Shown: positions 26,005 to 34,914 of the stretch, piece after piece | Position numbering within the stretch: the stretch's first letter is position 1 | Layout: the number at the start of each line of letters is the position of its first letter | DNA from: a virus | IMG/VR virus record: IMGVR_UViG_3300030329_003548 | Coordinates: 23,297 to 87,296 of that record | Strand: one strand, 5' to 3' | Length of the DNA stretch: 64,000 nt | The notes under the pieces: model-generated | Seen by the model: the letters and a program-made list of their open reading frames with translations, nothing else | Database searches by the model: none | What the model was told of the DNA's origin: nothing | Program-made: the position numbers and the translations under genes

Positions 26005-28998
26005 ATGGCTGATAATCCGTCAAAATTAGAGAGTGAAGATAGACCAGTATCGTATATCGACTGGTTACAAACACTTGCGGACACAGCACGCTTCAGTGAA
26101 ACACAGTTATTTAAACAGTATAATGATTATGTAGCTGATTGGTATACTGAAAAAAAGGCAGAGAAGATTAACCAGGGTCAATATATTGATAACGTATATA
26201 TTGAGCTACTTAAACAAATTGCTATTGACTATTCAACTGCAGACGAGAAGAGATTTCTACTTAACATCGACTATACAGATAAGAGAGAATTAGATATTGT
26301 AATACCATACTTCGTTAAGAAGCTAAAACAAGTAACACAGTATTTTATTAGAAAGAGAACCGATGTTAAGCATGCGAAAATTAAGCACAGTTTTAAAGGG
26401 AGTGAAGCTGGAGCCAGAAACACAATTAAAGATATTATTATAGATCAACTTAGATCTGTAGAATTTACTAAAGACTACCCTAATACGTACATTCCACCGA
26501 CGTCTGCTATTGATAGAGACATGGTCGTTGAGGTCGATTCGTTGTATGATGAATATCCAAATTATTTCGATAATAGCCCTGATGTTGATGCTAGCGAGTA
26601 CAACACTAGTCAGGATACTCGTCATACTCTCTTTAACAGCAATGTTGAGAATGTTGACCCTAATTTATATTTAAATTTTACCGAAGCAATACAAAAGTTG
26701 TTCGAGGAAATACCGATACTGTTGACGTCAAGTGCTGGCGACGATATAACATCTTCTGGTGGATTAAATCTTACCTTTAATACGGTACGTACGGATATAG
26801 AAAATTTACCTGAAAAGAATTTTGTTGGTACAGGTAAAACAAAAGATGACTTAGCGTTAAATTATCAAAAGCAATTAATTGAGAAGTTTTCCGGTACTAA
26901 GTATTGCTACCTATCGACTGGTAACACACAAACTGAGACATTATCTGGGACACTGTTTGAACCATCTCATCCCATTGCTAATATTTTAAATAGATATTAT
27001 CCAACACATGCTTCTGTCCCTAGCACATCACATTTAAAATCAATTAAAGAAATTGGTGGGTTTTTTACACCTGACAAGTTAGGCATTATTAATTATTCTA
27101 GTGTCGTTTTAACATATACATATGATCAGAGTAAGTTAGAGCCAAATACTCTATACATATTTCCGGATCCAGATGAATATGGTCCAGGTAGAGGTAATAC
27201 TCAGGCTGATCAATTATCTCCTGTTAAACATGCTGATGATGTTACTAGTATTCGCGCCAATAAAGCTAGCTCTCAACAAGGTGATATTGTTAACGATAAA
27301 TCGCTACAAAAATTTTACCCTTATCAATCCAGAGAGGAAACATTACAATATCAACCAGGCGGTGTAAGCAAATCTACAGACAATATTGATCTATGGTCAG
27401 GAGATGTAGAATCAATATGGGGTAATGAAGATGTATATCCTATCTTACCTTTAAAAGATATACCTGTATCTGATAAAATCCAAGACTTATTAGTAACTGA
27501 TGAAGTAGCATATGAATGGAAGACGGACATCTTTGGTAATGAATACGCGCTTTATAAAAAGATAACACCTGCTAGAAAAACAACTGATCAAGTAAATTCT
27601 AACTTCAATAAAGCCCGTGTTTCGGATTGGAGCAATGAAAGTAATAACCCATTCAGTGTTTCTGGGTTATCAGCTGATTATACCAATGCATTTACTACAC
27701 CAGAGTATAGATACTTTAATCATCAACTATCAGCGTTTACTACACAATATGATAGTAGAGCAGATACATTAACTGTAGACAAGCCTATCTATGATAGACA
27801 GGACAATGTATATGGTAGATTATTTTTTAGAAACGGGCAGTCGACTATTATTGATTCTGTATCATCTGCTTTAAGCGCAGTATTTGTCAAGTACTCAAAT
27901 ACAACTGACATTATTGATGAGCTTCACTATAAAATTAAAAACTTTGATTTAATACAGAACGTTATAGTTATAGAGACTCAAAATTTCTTAGTTTTAGAGA
28001 AATTTAATTACGACCACTCTTCAGGCGTATTTACAACAGATCTTGGACAACAAATATACCTTTCGTTATCCGGTGACAATGCTAATATTGTAAAGTTTGC
28101 TGACCCGTGGTATAATGAACCTAGTAATGATATTATCTTATCAAAGACTGCTTTACATCCTTATCTATCCGGTTCTAACTATAAGATCATATACCCTGAG
28201 ATGTATCGATTTAATATCGGTACAAATCACTTTGAACCAGTGCTTACCCTAGACACACTGCTACCGACAGTTTCCAGTGATGCTGTTGATGATATGGCTA
28301 CAACATATCAATTTTTGAGTAGCAAAGGCTTTACACTATCTGGTTCAGGAGAAGAGATTAACATTACTGAGATCGACAGACCATCAGTATGGCATAATTC
28401 CAATGATCAAACACTAAGCTTTACATTTTTTGGTACAGATAACTGTAATTATCAGTACTTACATAATTATTACTTCGACACAGCAGATAAGAGTAGCTAT
28501 ACCGTTAAGCAGGTAGGATTAATTAAGCCAGATATTAACGTGTTTAACTATAACTTATCCGATTATGCATCTACATCTGGTGATACTGTTCCTGGAACTG
28601 TAATGTACGATGAAGGGATTCCAGGGGTAGGTGGTTCTACTAACCCAGTATCAGGGCGGACTTGTCACACTTATTCCATTGACCCTGATAGAGACTCATT
28701 ATTATTAGGGTCTAATAGGGAGACATATCAGGTTGGGAACGAACATACATGGACATCTGTAGCATCAACTGATATTGGTCCATATACACATAATGTATCA
28801 TATTTACTTTACAATTTAGCATTGAGCGCCGGAGCAGGTGCACGTGATATTGCTGTTTGTTTTGATGTCGCATTCTATACAAATACTGCAGCAAACACAG
28901 CATATGCGATGGTTATCGACGATATCGGTGGATTATTGCAAGAGGACGGAAACCCCGTATTTAAAGAAGATGACACTATCATATTTGGAGACGCTTAG
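26005..28998 (+). CDS. Large structural protein of the baseplate region
   Basis: The product has 997 residues. The first 150 are helical (YIDWLQTLADTARFSETQLFKQYNDYVADWYTEKK region), resembling an assembly domain. The rest is beta-rich, with Asp/Asn/Ser-rich loops and a segment (VAYEWKTDIFGNEYALYKKI, about 505-525) that looks like a repeat-type structural fold. No catalytic motif is visible. It lies after the gp7 position and before the first long fibre, so a peripheral wedge or fibre-anchor protein is likely. T4 gp8 and gp10 are possible counterparts that I cannot confirm. Confidence 0.7.
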   Translation: MADNPSKLESEDRPVSYIDWLQTLADTARFSETQLFKQYNDYVADWYTEKKAEKINQGQYIDNVYIELLKQIAIDYSTADEKRFLLNIDYTDKRELDIVIPYFVKKLKQVTQYFIRKRTDVKHAKIKHSFKGSEAGARNTIKDIIIDQLRSVEFTKDYPNTYIPPTSAIDRDMVVEVDSLYDEYPNYFDNSPDVDASEYNTSQDTRHTLFNSNVENVDPNLYLNFTEAIQKLFEEIPILLTSSAGDDITSSGGLNLTFNTVRTDIENLPEKNFVGTGKTKDDLALNYQKQLIEKFSGTKYCYLSTGNTQTETLSGTLFEPSHPIANILNRYYPTHASVPSTSHLKSIKEIGGFFTPDKLGIINYSSVVLTYTYDQSKLEPNTLYIFPDPDEYGPGRGNTQADQLSPVKHADDVTSIRANKASSQQGDIVNDKSLQKFYPYQSREETLQYQPGGVSKSTDNIDLWSGDVESIWGNEDVYPILPLKDIPVSDKIQDLLVTDEVAYEWKTDIFGNEYALYKKITPARKTTDQVNSNFNKARVSDWSNESNNPFSVSGLSADYTNAFTTPEYRYFNHQLSAFTTQYDSRADTLTVDKPIYDRQDNVYGRLFFRNGQSTIIDSVSSALSAVFVKYSNTTDIIDELHYKIKNFDLIQNVIVIETQNFLVLEKFNYDHSSGVFTTDLGQQIYLSLSGDNANIVKFADPWYNEPSNDIILSKTALHPYLSGSNYKIIYPEMYRFNIGTNHFEPVLTLDTLLPTVSSDAVDDMATTYQFLSSKGFTLSGSGEEINITEIDRPSVWHNSNDQTLSFTFFGTDNCNYQYLHNYYFDTADKSSYTVKQVGLIKPDINVFNYNLSDYASTSGDTVPGTVMYDEGIPGVGGSTNPVSGRTCHTYSIDPDRDSLLLGSNRETYQVGNEHTWTSVASTDIGPYTHNVSYLLYNLALSAGAGARDIAVCFDVAFYTNTAANTAYAMVIDDIGGLLQEDGNPVFKEDDTIIFGDA

Positions 28999-29004
28999 TG
29001 ACGA

Positions 29005-29012
29005 TATAAATA
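29005..29012 (+). promoter_or_regulatory. Late promoter box TATAAATA before first long fibre
   Basis: This consensus late box ends 18 nt before the ATG at 29031. Here a possible AGGA Shine-Dalgarno sequence lies in between, unlike most other late boxes in the window. Confidence 0.75.
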
Positions 29013-29030
29013 ATAATACAGGATACATAT

Positions 29031-32000
29031 ATGCCAAGAATTAGCCAATTAAACAATATTCCTGCTAGTTACGACACAGACGGTGGTGAATTGATTCCAG
29101 TCACCATTAATAACGGTGGCACGCTACAGACTTTTAAGATTCCAGCTTCTGGGTTAAAGGGCGGTGAGGCATACACGCTCATGACTCAAATGAGCTCTCA
29201 GTATCTTTCTGGACACTGGGTATCTCGTAATACAAATGATATTGTTAATACTAATTCTGGTAACGTCGGCATCGGGACGAACAGCCCTGCAGCTAAACTT
29301 CATTTATATGGTGGACATGCAACGACGCAGATGATTATGTCAGCGGGTAATGCATCGAATGTTGAGCTGCAATTATATAATGCTACTTCTGAGTGGTCTA
29401 TGTATTCTCACAATTCTAGTGATAGTTTGAGATTTTATGAGCGGGGTGCGGGTGACCGGGTAACCATACTTGCTGGTGGTAACGTCGGCATTGGGACTGC
29501 TGCGCCGGATACTAAATTGCAAGTTACAGGTGGTGAAGTCAGAGTCGACAATAATTACTCTTTCAGTTCGAAGAATGCAGCAGGAAACGCAATAAACTTT
29601 CTTTGGATTGATGGCACTAACAAGATACATGTTGGTTCAGATACTTCACGCGCCACAGGTTTTGTCAGTATTAATTCTGACGGTAAAGTTGGCATAGGCA
29701 CGGGGGCAACTTCACCAAGTTACAAACTGGATGTAACTGGTGACGCTAGATGTGATGGTTTAGCTGTATCAGGTGCTGCACCTACGCTCCTTCTCGCTAG
29801 TAGCGCTAGTGGAAATACTAATTTAACATTCGCACAGAACAATGCTGATATGTGGAGTGTGCGAAATGATGATGTAGGTGCTCAAGTACTTTCTTTTTAC
29901 GACCACGTTAATAGCTCAACTAGAATGGTTGTCACTACTGGTGGTAGCGTCGGCATCGGGACTACTACACCTGAACAGATGCTAACTGTCGCAGGAAGTA
30001 TTAGTGCATATGGTAGTTTATATTTAAGAGCACTTGGTTCAAATCAACACTTCCAACTAGAAGGTGGTACTAATACATTAGCAGTTAAAGATTGGGACGG
30101 TACCAGCATAATGACCTGGAATGGGTCTACTAATTATGTTGGTATTGGTATTAGCGTACCGGCCTACCCTCTTCATATATATGCTAATGATTATTCATAT
30201 GTTCATTTTACAAATAGTGAAGATTCCACTGGGTTTTCTGTTGGAGTAAATGATGATCTTAATTGCGCTCTCGTTCGGTACCGTGAAAATAGACCTTTAA
30301 CATTCTGGACTAATGATCTCGAGCGCGTTCGAATTGATAATAACGGTAATGTCGGCCTAGGAACGGCTGCACCAGATGTAAATGTATCTGTTGTTGGTTG
30401 CCTCAGCGCTAGTGAATCATTAAGTGCTCGCCATGTATCTGTTAATGGAGTTGCTGATGTTACTTCGAGAGTTAAGATTGATAGTACTGGTAGACATAAG
30501 AATTTCGAATTATACGATTCTACTGTAAGAGCAGGTTATGTAGGATATGATAACACAGATAACATTACTCGTGTATTTGCGACATCAGCTAGTTCACAAT
30601 TAGCGCTTGGTACTGCTGACACAGAAGCAGTACGAGTTGATGCATCCGGTAATGTTGGTATTGGAATTACTTCACCAATCGCACCTCTTCATATTGAAGA
30701 CCCTACAAATGATGGTGACCCGTTAGTAGTGCTACAGAAAGGATCTGAGCTATATAGCATGACCAAGAATGCTACTACAGGTAATTTAGCATTTAGTGGT
30801 AATACTGTTGGGATGGGATATGATTTCTATGACGAGCATGACGGTATAATCATGTCACTCCAGAAAGGTACATCCGGGGCAGTGGCTATTGGCTGTGTGC
30901 CTGATCATGCACATTCATTAACCGTTAATGGAACAATTAGTGGCAAGCAAGTAATTCTCGGTCGTGCTCAATATATTAACTTTAATACTGAAACTGGAGA
31001 GTCTGGGTATGGTATTAGAGACAATGGCGGTACTATTGAAGCTAAGAATGAAGGTGGTACGTGGATGACAGTTCTTACCAGCTCTGGCGGTGGAGGTGGA
31101 GGTGGTTCTGGTACCATCAACTCCGGTGTAGCTAAGAAGTTAGCTTTTTATAGTAGTACTGGGACGACTGTAGATGATGCTACTGACCTTTATGTCGGTA
31201 GTAGTGGTACATACTTCTCTGTTGGTGGAGACAGCTTCGGTCAAGCAACAGCTACTGTTAAAGGTACATTAAGTTCCAGTGGTAATGTTACAGCTAATGG
31301 ATCAATTACATTAGGTGAAACTCATACCTCTAGTGCTATAAATCATACTATATCTCAAACATCTAATGATTTAAAATTCACTCATAATCACAGTTCAGGT
31401 CATAATATAATCTTCGCAAATGAAGCTTCTGGTGCTGAGAGCATGCGAATTTCCGACGGTGGTCACATCGGCATCGGGCGAACCCCGAGTAGTTACCCGT
31501 TAGAAATAGAATCTAACGCGAACGGGTCGATTCTTTTAAATGGTGATGCAACTAATGACCCTGTCATCTTCATTGGCTCTGACACAGGTGTCACCAAAGG
31601 CAGTATACAGTTCTCCAACACTGGCGCTGACGTTGTGCTGATGGGCACTGACGGCAAGCTTTCCATTGCTACCGCGAGTGGAGGCCCTGGAACAAACGTG
31701 GGCATCGGGACAACTGACCCTGCACATGCATTACATATACAGAGTCATAGTAATGCTGTATTAGCTCTATCAGGAACATACCCTGCAGTGCACTTCTATG
31801 ACTATAATTCTGCTGATAACGATACTCGAGATTATACATTTATTAGAGGTGCTGGTACCGGTGGTGGTGACCCTCAAATTCAACTAGGTTGGTATGATCA
31901 AAGTGCGGCTGCCGCTCATTATCAAATGACGTTCTTAACTGCTGGTTATGTAGGCATTGGAACAACTACACCATCTAAAGCACTTCACGTTAAGAGTAGT

Positions 32001-33281
32001 GATGGTGACCAGATAGTTGTTGAGAGAACTTCTGTTGGTAGTGCTGAGATTGGTATTGATAATATTACAGGTACAGCTGACTTAGTACTCGACCCACAGA
32101 CAAATAGCTCTGGTGTTGTTCTGAGATATCATACTGGTGGTAGTAGCTATAATGGAATGGTCTTAGATGAGTCAGGTTACGTAGGTATCGGTACAACAAC
32201 TCCCACATCAACACAAGGTTGGATACCGAAGCTCAATGTTGAGCATGCTGGTGATGTTGCTATTATACTCAAAGATACAAATACTGCTCAGCAAAATGCT
32301 GTAGGTACTACTGGTGCCGGTCTGTTCTTGGATGCATGTGGCCATGCCACGGCCTCTAGTAATAACATTATTGTATTCCGAACAGAAAATACTGATGCTC
32401 AATTCTCACCAACAGAGCGTATGCGAATCACTGAGGTAGGAAGAGTTGGTATCGGAACAAGCTCCCCGACTCAGTTACTAGAAATTGATGGTGGTTCAGA
32501 AACCTCTACTGTTTCCGTACTTGATAGTACAGGTAGATACAAGTATCAAGAGTTCCATCATTCTGATACGAGAAAAGCTTACGTAGGTTACGATAATACA
32601 GATAATGTCGTTCGTCTATTTGGTACAGCAGCTGCATCTGAGATAGCATTTGGTGTAGCTGATACTGAACATATGCGACTTGATACTAATGGTAACTTAG
32701 GATTAGGAACCTCTAGTCCCAGCGTTAATTTCCATATAGCCAGCGCATCATCACCAGTCTTCGTGATAGAGGATACTACTAACAACGTCAAAGTAAGAAC
32801 CGCTGTGGATAACAGTAGAGGGTACTTCGGAACAATATCTAATCATAGTCTCGAGCTTCAAATCAACGCCGCGACACAGGGTATCTTGACTACGACAGGT
32901 CTTGGATTAGGTAACCTCGCACCAGAAGCCAAATTACACGTAACTGGTAGCGGTTATTTCACAGAGGATGTTGTTGCTAGTTACGGTTCTGATGAAAGAC
33001 TTAAGGATAATATTACTCGCATCACTGGCGCATTAGATAAGGTCGATAGACTTGGTGGTTATACATTTACATGGAATGATAAAGCTAATCCATTGCTGAT
33101 CAAGCACCATTATAACGATGCTGGTGTTATAGCTCAAGAGGTAGAAGATGTTATGCCTGAAGCGGTTGTTACTCGTGATGATGGTTATATGGGTGTTAGA
33201 TACGAAAGACTAGTACCGCTATTAATCGAATCTATCAAAGAACTTAAAGCTGAAATTGAAGAATTGAAGAAGAATAGATAA
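29031..33281 (+). CDS. Long tail fibre with S74 chaperone domain
   Basis: The product has 1416 residues. The N-terminal adaptor (ISQLNNIPASYDTDGGELIPV) matches other fibre genes here. The shaft carries at least ten GxVGIGTxxP-type repeats (near 79, 152, 305, 440, 540, 813, 890, 976, 1053, 1140 and 1222) and a Gly-rich hinge at about 685-692. The last 100 residues are an intramolecular S74 chaperone of the endosialidase type: GSDERLKDNITRITGALDKV, then AGVIAQEVEDVMPEAV and a C-terminal coiled coil. In that family the chaperone trimerises the fibre and cuts itself off before the Ser of SDERLK. The mature protein would be a trimeric host-binding fibre. Confidence 0.92.
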   Translation: MPRISQLNNIPASYDTDGGELIPVTINNGGTLQTFKIPASGLKGGEAYTLMTQMSSQYLSGHWVSRNTNDIVNTNSGNVGIGTNSPAAKLHLYGGHATTQMIMSAGNASNVELQLYNATSEWSMYSHNSSDSLRFYERGAGDRVTILAGGNVGIGTAAPDTKLQVTGGEVRVDNNYSFSSKNAAGNAINFLWIDGTNKIHVGSDTSRATGFVSINSDGKVGIGTGATSPSYKLDVTGDARCDGLAVSGAAPTLLLASSASGNTNLTFAQNNADMWSVRNDDVGAQVLSFYDHVNSSTRMVVTTGGSVGIGTTTPEQMLTVAGSISAYGSLYLRALGSNQHFQLEGGTNTLAVKDWDGTSIMTWNGSTNYVGIGISVPAYPLHIYANDYSYVHFTNSEDSTGFSVGVNDDLNCALVRYRENRPLTFWTNDLERVRIDNNGNVGLGTAAPDVNVSVVGCLSASESLSARHVSVNGVADVTSRVKIDSTGRHKNFELYDSTVRAGYVGYDNTDNITRVFATSASSQLALGTADTEAVRVDASGNVGIGITSPIAPLHIEDPTNDGDPLVVLQKGSELYSMTKNATTGNLAFSGNTVGMGYDFYDEHDGIIMSLQKGTSGAVAIGCVPDHAHSLTVNGTISGKQVILGRAQYINFNTETGESGYGIRDNGGTIEAKNEGGTWMTVLTSSGGGGGGGSGTINSGVAKKLAFYSSTGTTVDDATDLYVGSSGTYFSVGGDSFGQATATVKGTLSSSGNVTANGSITLGETHTSSAINHTISQTSNDLKFTHNHSSGHNIIFANEASGAESMRISDGGHIGIGRTPSSYPLEIESNANGSILLNGDATNDPVIFIGSDTGVTKGSIQFSNTGADVVLMGTDGKLSIATASGGPGTNVGIGTTDPAHALHIQSHSNAVLALSGTYPAVHFYDYNSADNDTRDYTFIRGAGTGGGDPQIQLGWYDQSAAAAHYQMTFLTAGYVGIGTTTPSKALHVKSSDGDQIVVERTSVGSAEIGIDNITGTADLVLDPQTNSSGVVLRYHTGGSSYNGMVLDESGYVGIGTTTPTSTQGWIPKLNVEHAGDVAIILKDTNTAQQNAVGTTGAGLFLDACGHATASSNNIIVFRTENTDAQFSPTERMRITEVGRVGIGTSSPTQLLEIDGGSETSTVSVLDSTGRYKYQEFHHSDTRKAYVGYDNTDNVVRLFGTAAASEIAFGVADTEHMRLDTNGNLGLGTSSPSVNFHIASASSPVFVIEDTTNNVKVRTAVDNSRGYFGTISNHSLELQINAATQGILTTTGLGLGNLAPEAKLHVTGSGYFTEDVVASYGSDERLKDNITRITGALDKVDRLGGYTFTWNDKANPLLIKHHYNDAGVIAQEVEDVMPEAVVTRDDGYMGVRYERLVPLLIESIKELKAEIEELKKNR

Positions 33282-33285
33282 TGAA

Positions 33286-34059
33286 ATGCCGGCCACATTC
33301 ACACCTACTTTATCGACGCTAAATGTAGAACCTGGTGAAGGTTTATGTGTGTTTTTCTATGACTCCTCGTATGGCTTTTCTGGCGGTGGTATCGGTGACG
33401 CATTAGGTTATACGAATTACACTGGTGATTGTGGATTCAAAATGCACGGTGAAACTACCACCTATAATGGGTTGCAAGGTGCTTTATTAGGTGTCGGTTT
33501 GGATGTTAAGGGTGGATTTGGGACCGTCAACAATAACAAGACAGGTGCTTATAATTTATATAGCGACGGAAATGTCAATGCCGGTTACACTGCTCTCTCT
33601 GCTAACAGCATAACAACTAGACTAGGTAATATATCTAGCTACGCTGTTATAAATACAACTCCTAATCTGAGTACATTTGAAGCACCAGTAACGCTACATC
33701 AACATGTATCTAGTAAGGACGATATAGTTTACAAATCAGTTAGAATATGGCTTCAAAATGAAAGTAAACAACTTAAGGTACAGATTAAGAATCCAACAAC
33801 AAACAAATATGTAACATATCAGACTATTGATCTCGACAATTTAGATACTCATGGATCATATAGTGATAGTTTACCGGATAAGATTAAGATTGGTATGGGA
33901 TTCGCCACATCAAAAGCGGTCACTAATTGTGAAATAAAGAATTTTTCTGTATATGGTGATACGATAGAGTCTACTACAGATACAACAAAACACACGTCTC
34001 TTGTATTCGCTGAATCTGGTACCATTATACCGTTATCCGGGAGGGGTCTTGAAGCTTAA
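33286..34059 (+). CDS. L-type lectin-like adhesin
   Basis: The product has 257 residues. GEGLCVFFYDSSYGFSGGGIGDALGY (17-42) and GALLGVGLDVKGGFG (65-79) match the L-type (legume-type, ConA-like) lectin pattern, where a GxxxFxxD strand and a GVxxDxxGxF strand flank the sugar site. KSVRIWLQNESKQLKVQI supplies further strands. There is no signal peptide. Directly after a fibre gene, it is likely a virion-bound carbohydrate-recognition protein. Ligand and location on the virion are unknown. Confidence 0.6.
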   Translation: MPATFTPTLSTLNVEPGEGLCVFFYDSSYGFSGGGIGDALGYTNYTGDCGFKMHGETTTYNGLQGALLGVGLDVKGGFGTVNNNKTGAYNLYSDGNVNAGYTALSANSITTRLGNISSYAVINTTPNLSTFEAPVTLHQHVSSKDDIVYKSVRIWLQNESKQLKVQIKNPTTNKYVTYQTIDLDNLDTHGSYSDSLPDKIKIGMGFATSKAVTNCEIKNFSVYGDTIESTTDTTKHTSLVFAESGTIIPLSGRGLEA

Positions 34060-34067
34060 AATTTTAA

Positions 34068-34075
34068 CATAAATA
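34068..34075 (+). promoter_or_regulatory. Late promoter box CATAAATA
   Basis: The box ends 10 nt before the GTG start at 34086. Confidence 0.7.
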
Positions 34076-34085
34076 GTATTACAAA

Positions 34086-34460
34086 GTGTCAAATAATATA
34101 CATATTACAACGTTACCACAGGTTACTGATATTAAAGCAGGGTACTTTCTGATTGTAGAAACTCCAGCTGGTACTAATATCATTGACTTTAACGACTTCG
34201 TAATATCAGACAACAATACAACATTCGCTCCGCTGCTTAGCACGCATACAGAAGACATCTTAAGTAATAAGACAGTTATTCAAGGCTTAACCGCCGGAAC
34301 GTTCCCCTATCAATTTAATACAGTTAATGTTAGTACGTTGAGCGCAGAAAGTATTAAAACTAAAGGTAGCACAGGTGTAACAACTACAGTAGAGTTATCC
34401 ACGAAGAGTGGTCTCCAAACAATGACTATTAACAATGGAATTATTACTAATATAGCATGA
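34086..34460 (+). CDS. Small fibre-adaptor protein A
   Basis: The product has 124 residues with a GTG start supported by the late box. IHITTLPQVTDIKAGYFLIVETPAGTNIIDFNDFV is a short beta module shared with the next gene (LIIETPLGTRIIDFSNFV) and, more loosely, with the N-termini of the fibres at 29031, 42913 and 55271. The polar C-terminal part (STLSAESIKTKGSTGVTTTVELSTKSG) looks like a short shaft. Probably a small attachment or connector protein. It overlaps the next gene by 4 nt. Confidence 0.65.
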   Translation: MSNNIHITTLPQVTDIKAGYFLIVETPAGTNIIDFNDFVISDNNTTFAPLLSTHTEDILSNKTVIQGLTAGTFPYQFNTVNVSTLSAESIKTKGSTGVTTTVELSTKSGLQTMTINNGIITNIA

Positions 34461-34870
34461 GTGACAACGTCAACATAGTCAGATTGCCGAAAGCAGAGGA
34501 AATCTCGTCTGGAGATTATCTGATAATTGAAACTCCTTTAGGAACTAGAATTATTGATTTTAGTAATTTTGTATTAACTGAGAGCAATGTTACATTTAAT
34601 ACGGTACTCTCAGCTCATACTTCTGACATTGCAGCTAATAAAACGTTAATTGGTACTGTGACAGGTGCTATTTTTGATGGCGGTCAGAAGATGTTCGTAA
34701 CTAGTTTGAGCGCATCTCAAGGTTTGAGCGCATGTACCGGTGGTGGTTTTAGTGTTAATTTAGGAACTCTCCCAACCTCTACCACAGGCCTTAAGACTGG
34801 TGATCTGTATACTCAGACAGGAGCACAGCTAGGAGGCAGCGGTACTACTAAGGCTATATGTATCAAATAA
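34457..34870 (+). CDS. Small fibre-adaptor protein B
   Basis: The product has 137 residues, a paralogue of the preceding gene: VNIVRLPKAEEISSGDYLIIETPLGTRIIDFSNFV, then TSDIAANKTLI matching LSNKTVI. The C-terminal end (LPTSTTGLKTGDLYTQTGAQLGG) resembles the LPTSDPGVAGQLW tip of the small fibre at 55271. The pair looks like a tandem duplication with diverged tips, so each may present a different short binding element. Confidence 0.65.
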   Translation: MSDNVNIVRLPKAEEISSGDYLIIETPLGTRIIDFSNFVLTESNVTFNTVLSAHTSDIAANKTLIGTVTGAIFDGGQKMFVTSLSASQGLSACTGGGFSVNLGTLPTSTTGLKTGDLYTQTGAQLGGSGTTKAICIK

Positions 34871-34897
34871 TACATAAGTGCTGATACCTAACCCTTC

Positions 34898-34905
34898 CAT
34901 AAATA
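34898..34905 (+). promoter_or_regulatory. Late promoter box CATAAATA
   Basis: The box ends 9 nt before the ATG at 34915. Confidence 0.7.
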
Positions 34906-34914
34906 ATAATGTAG

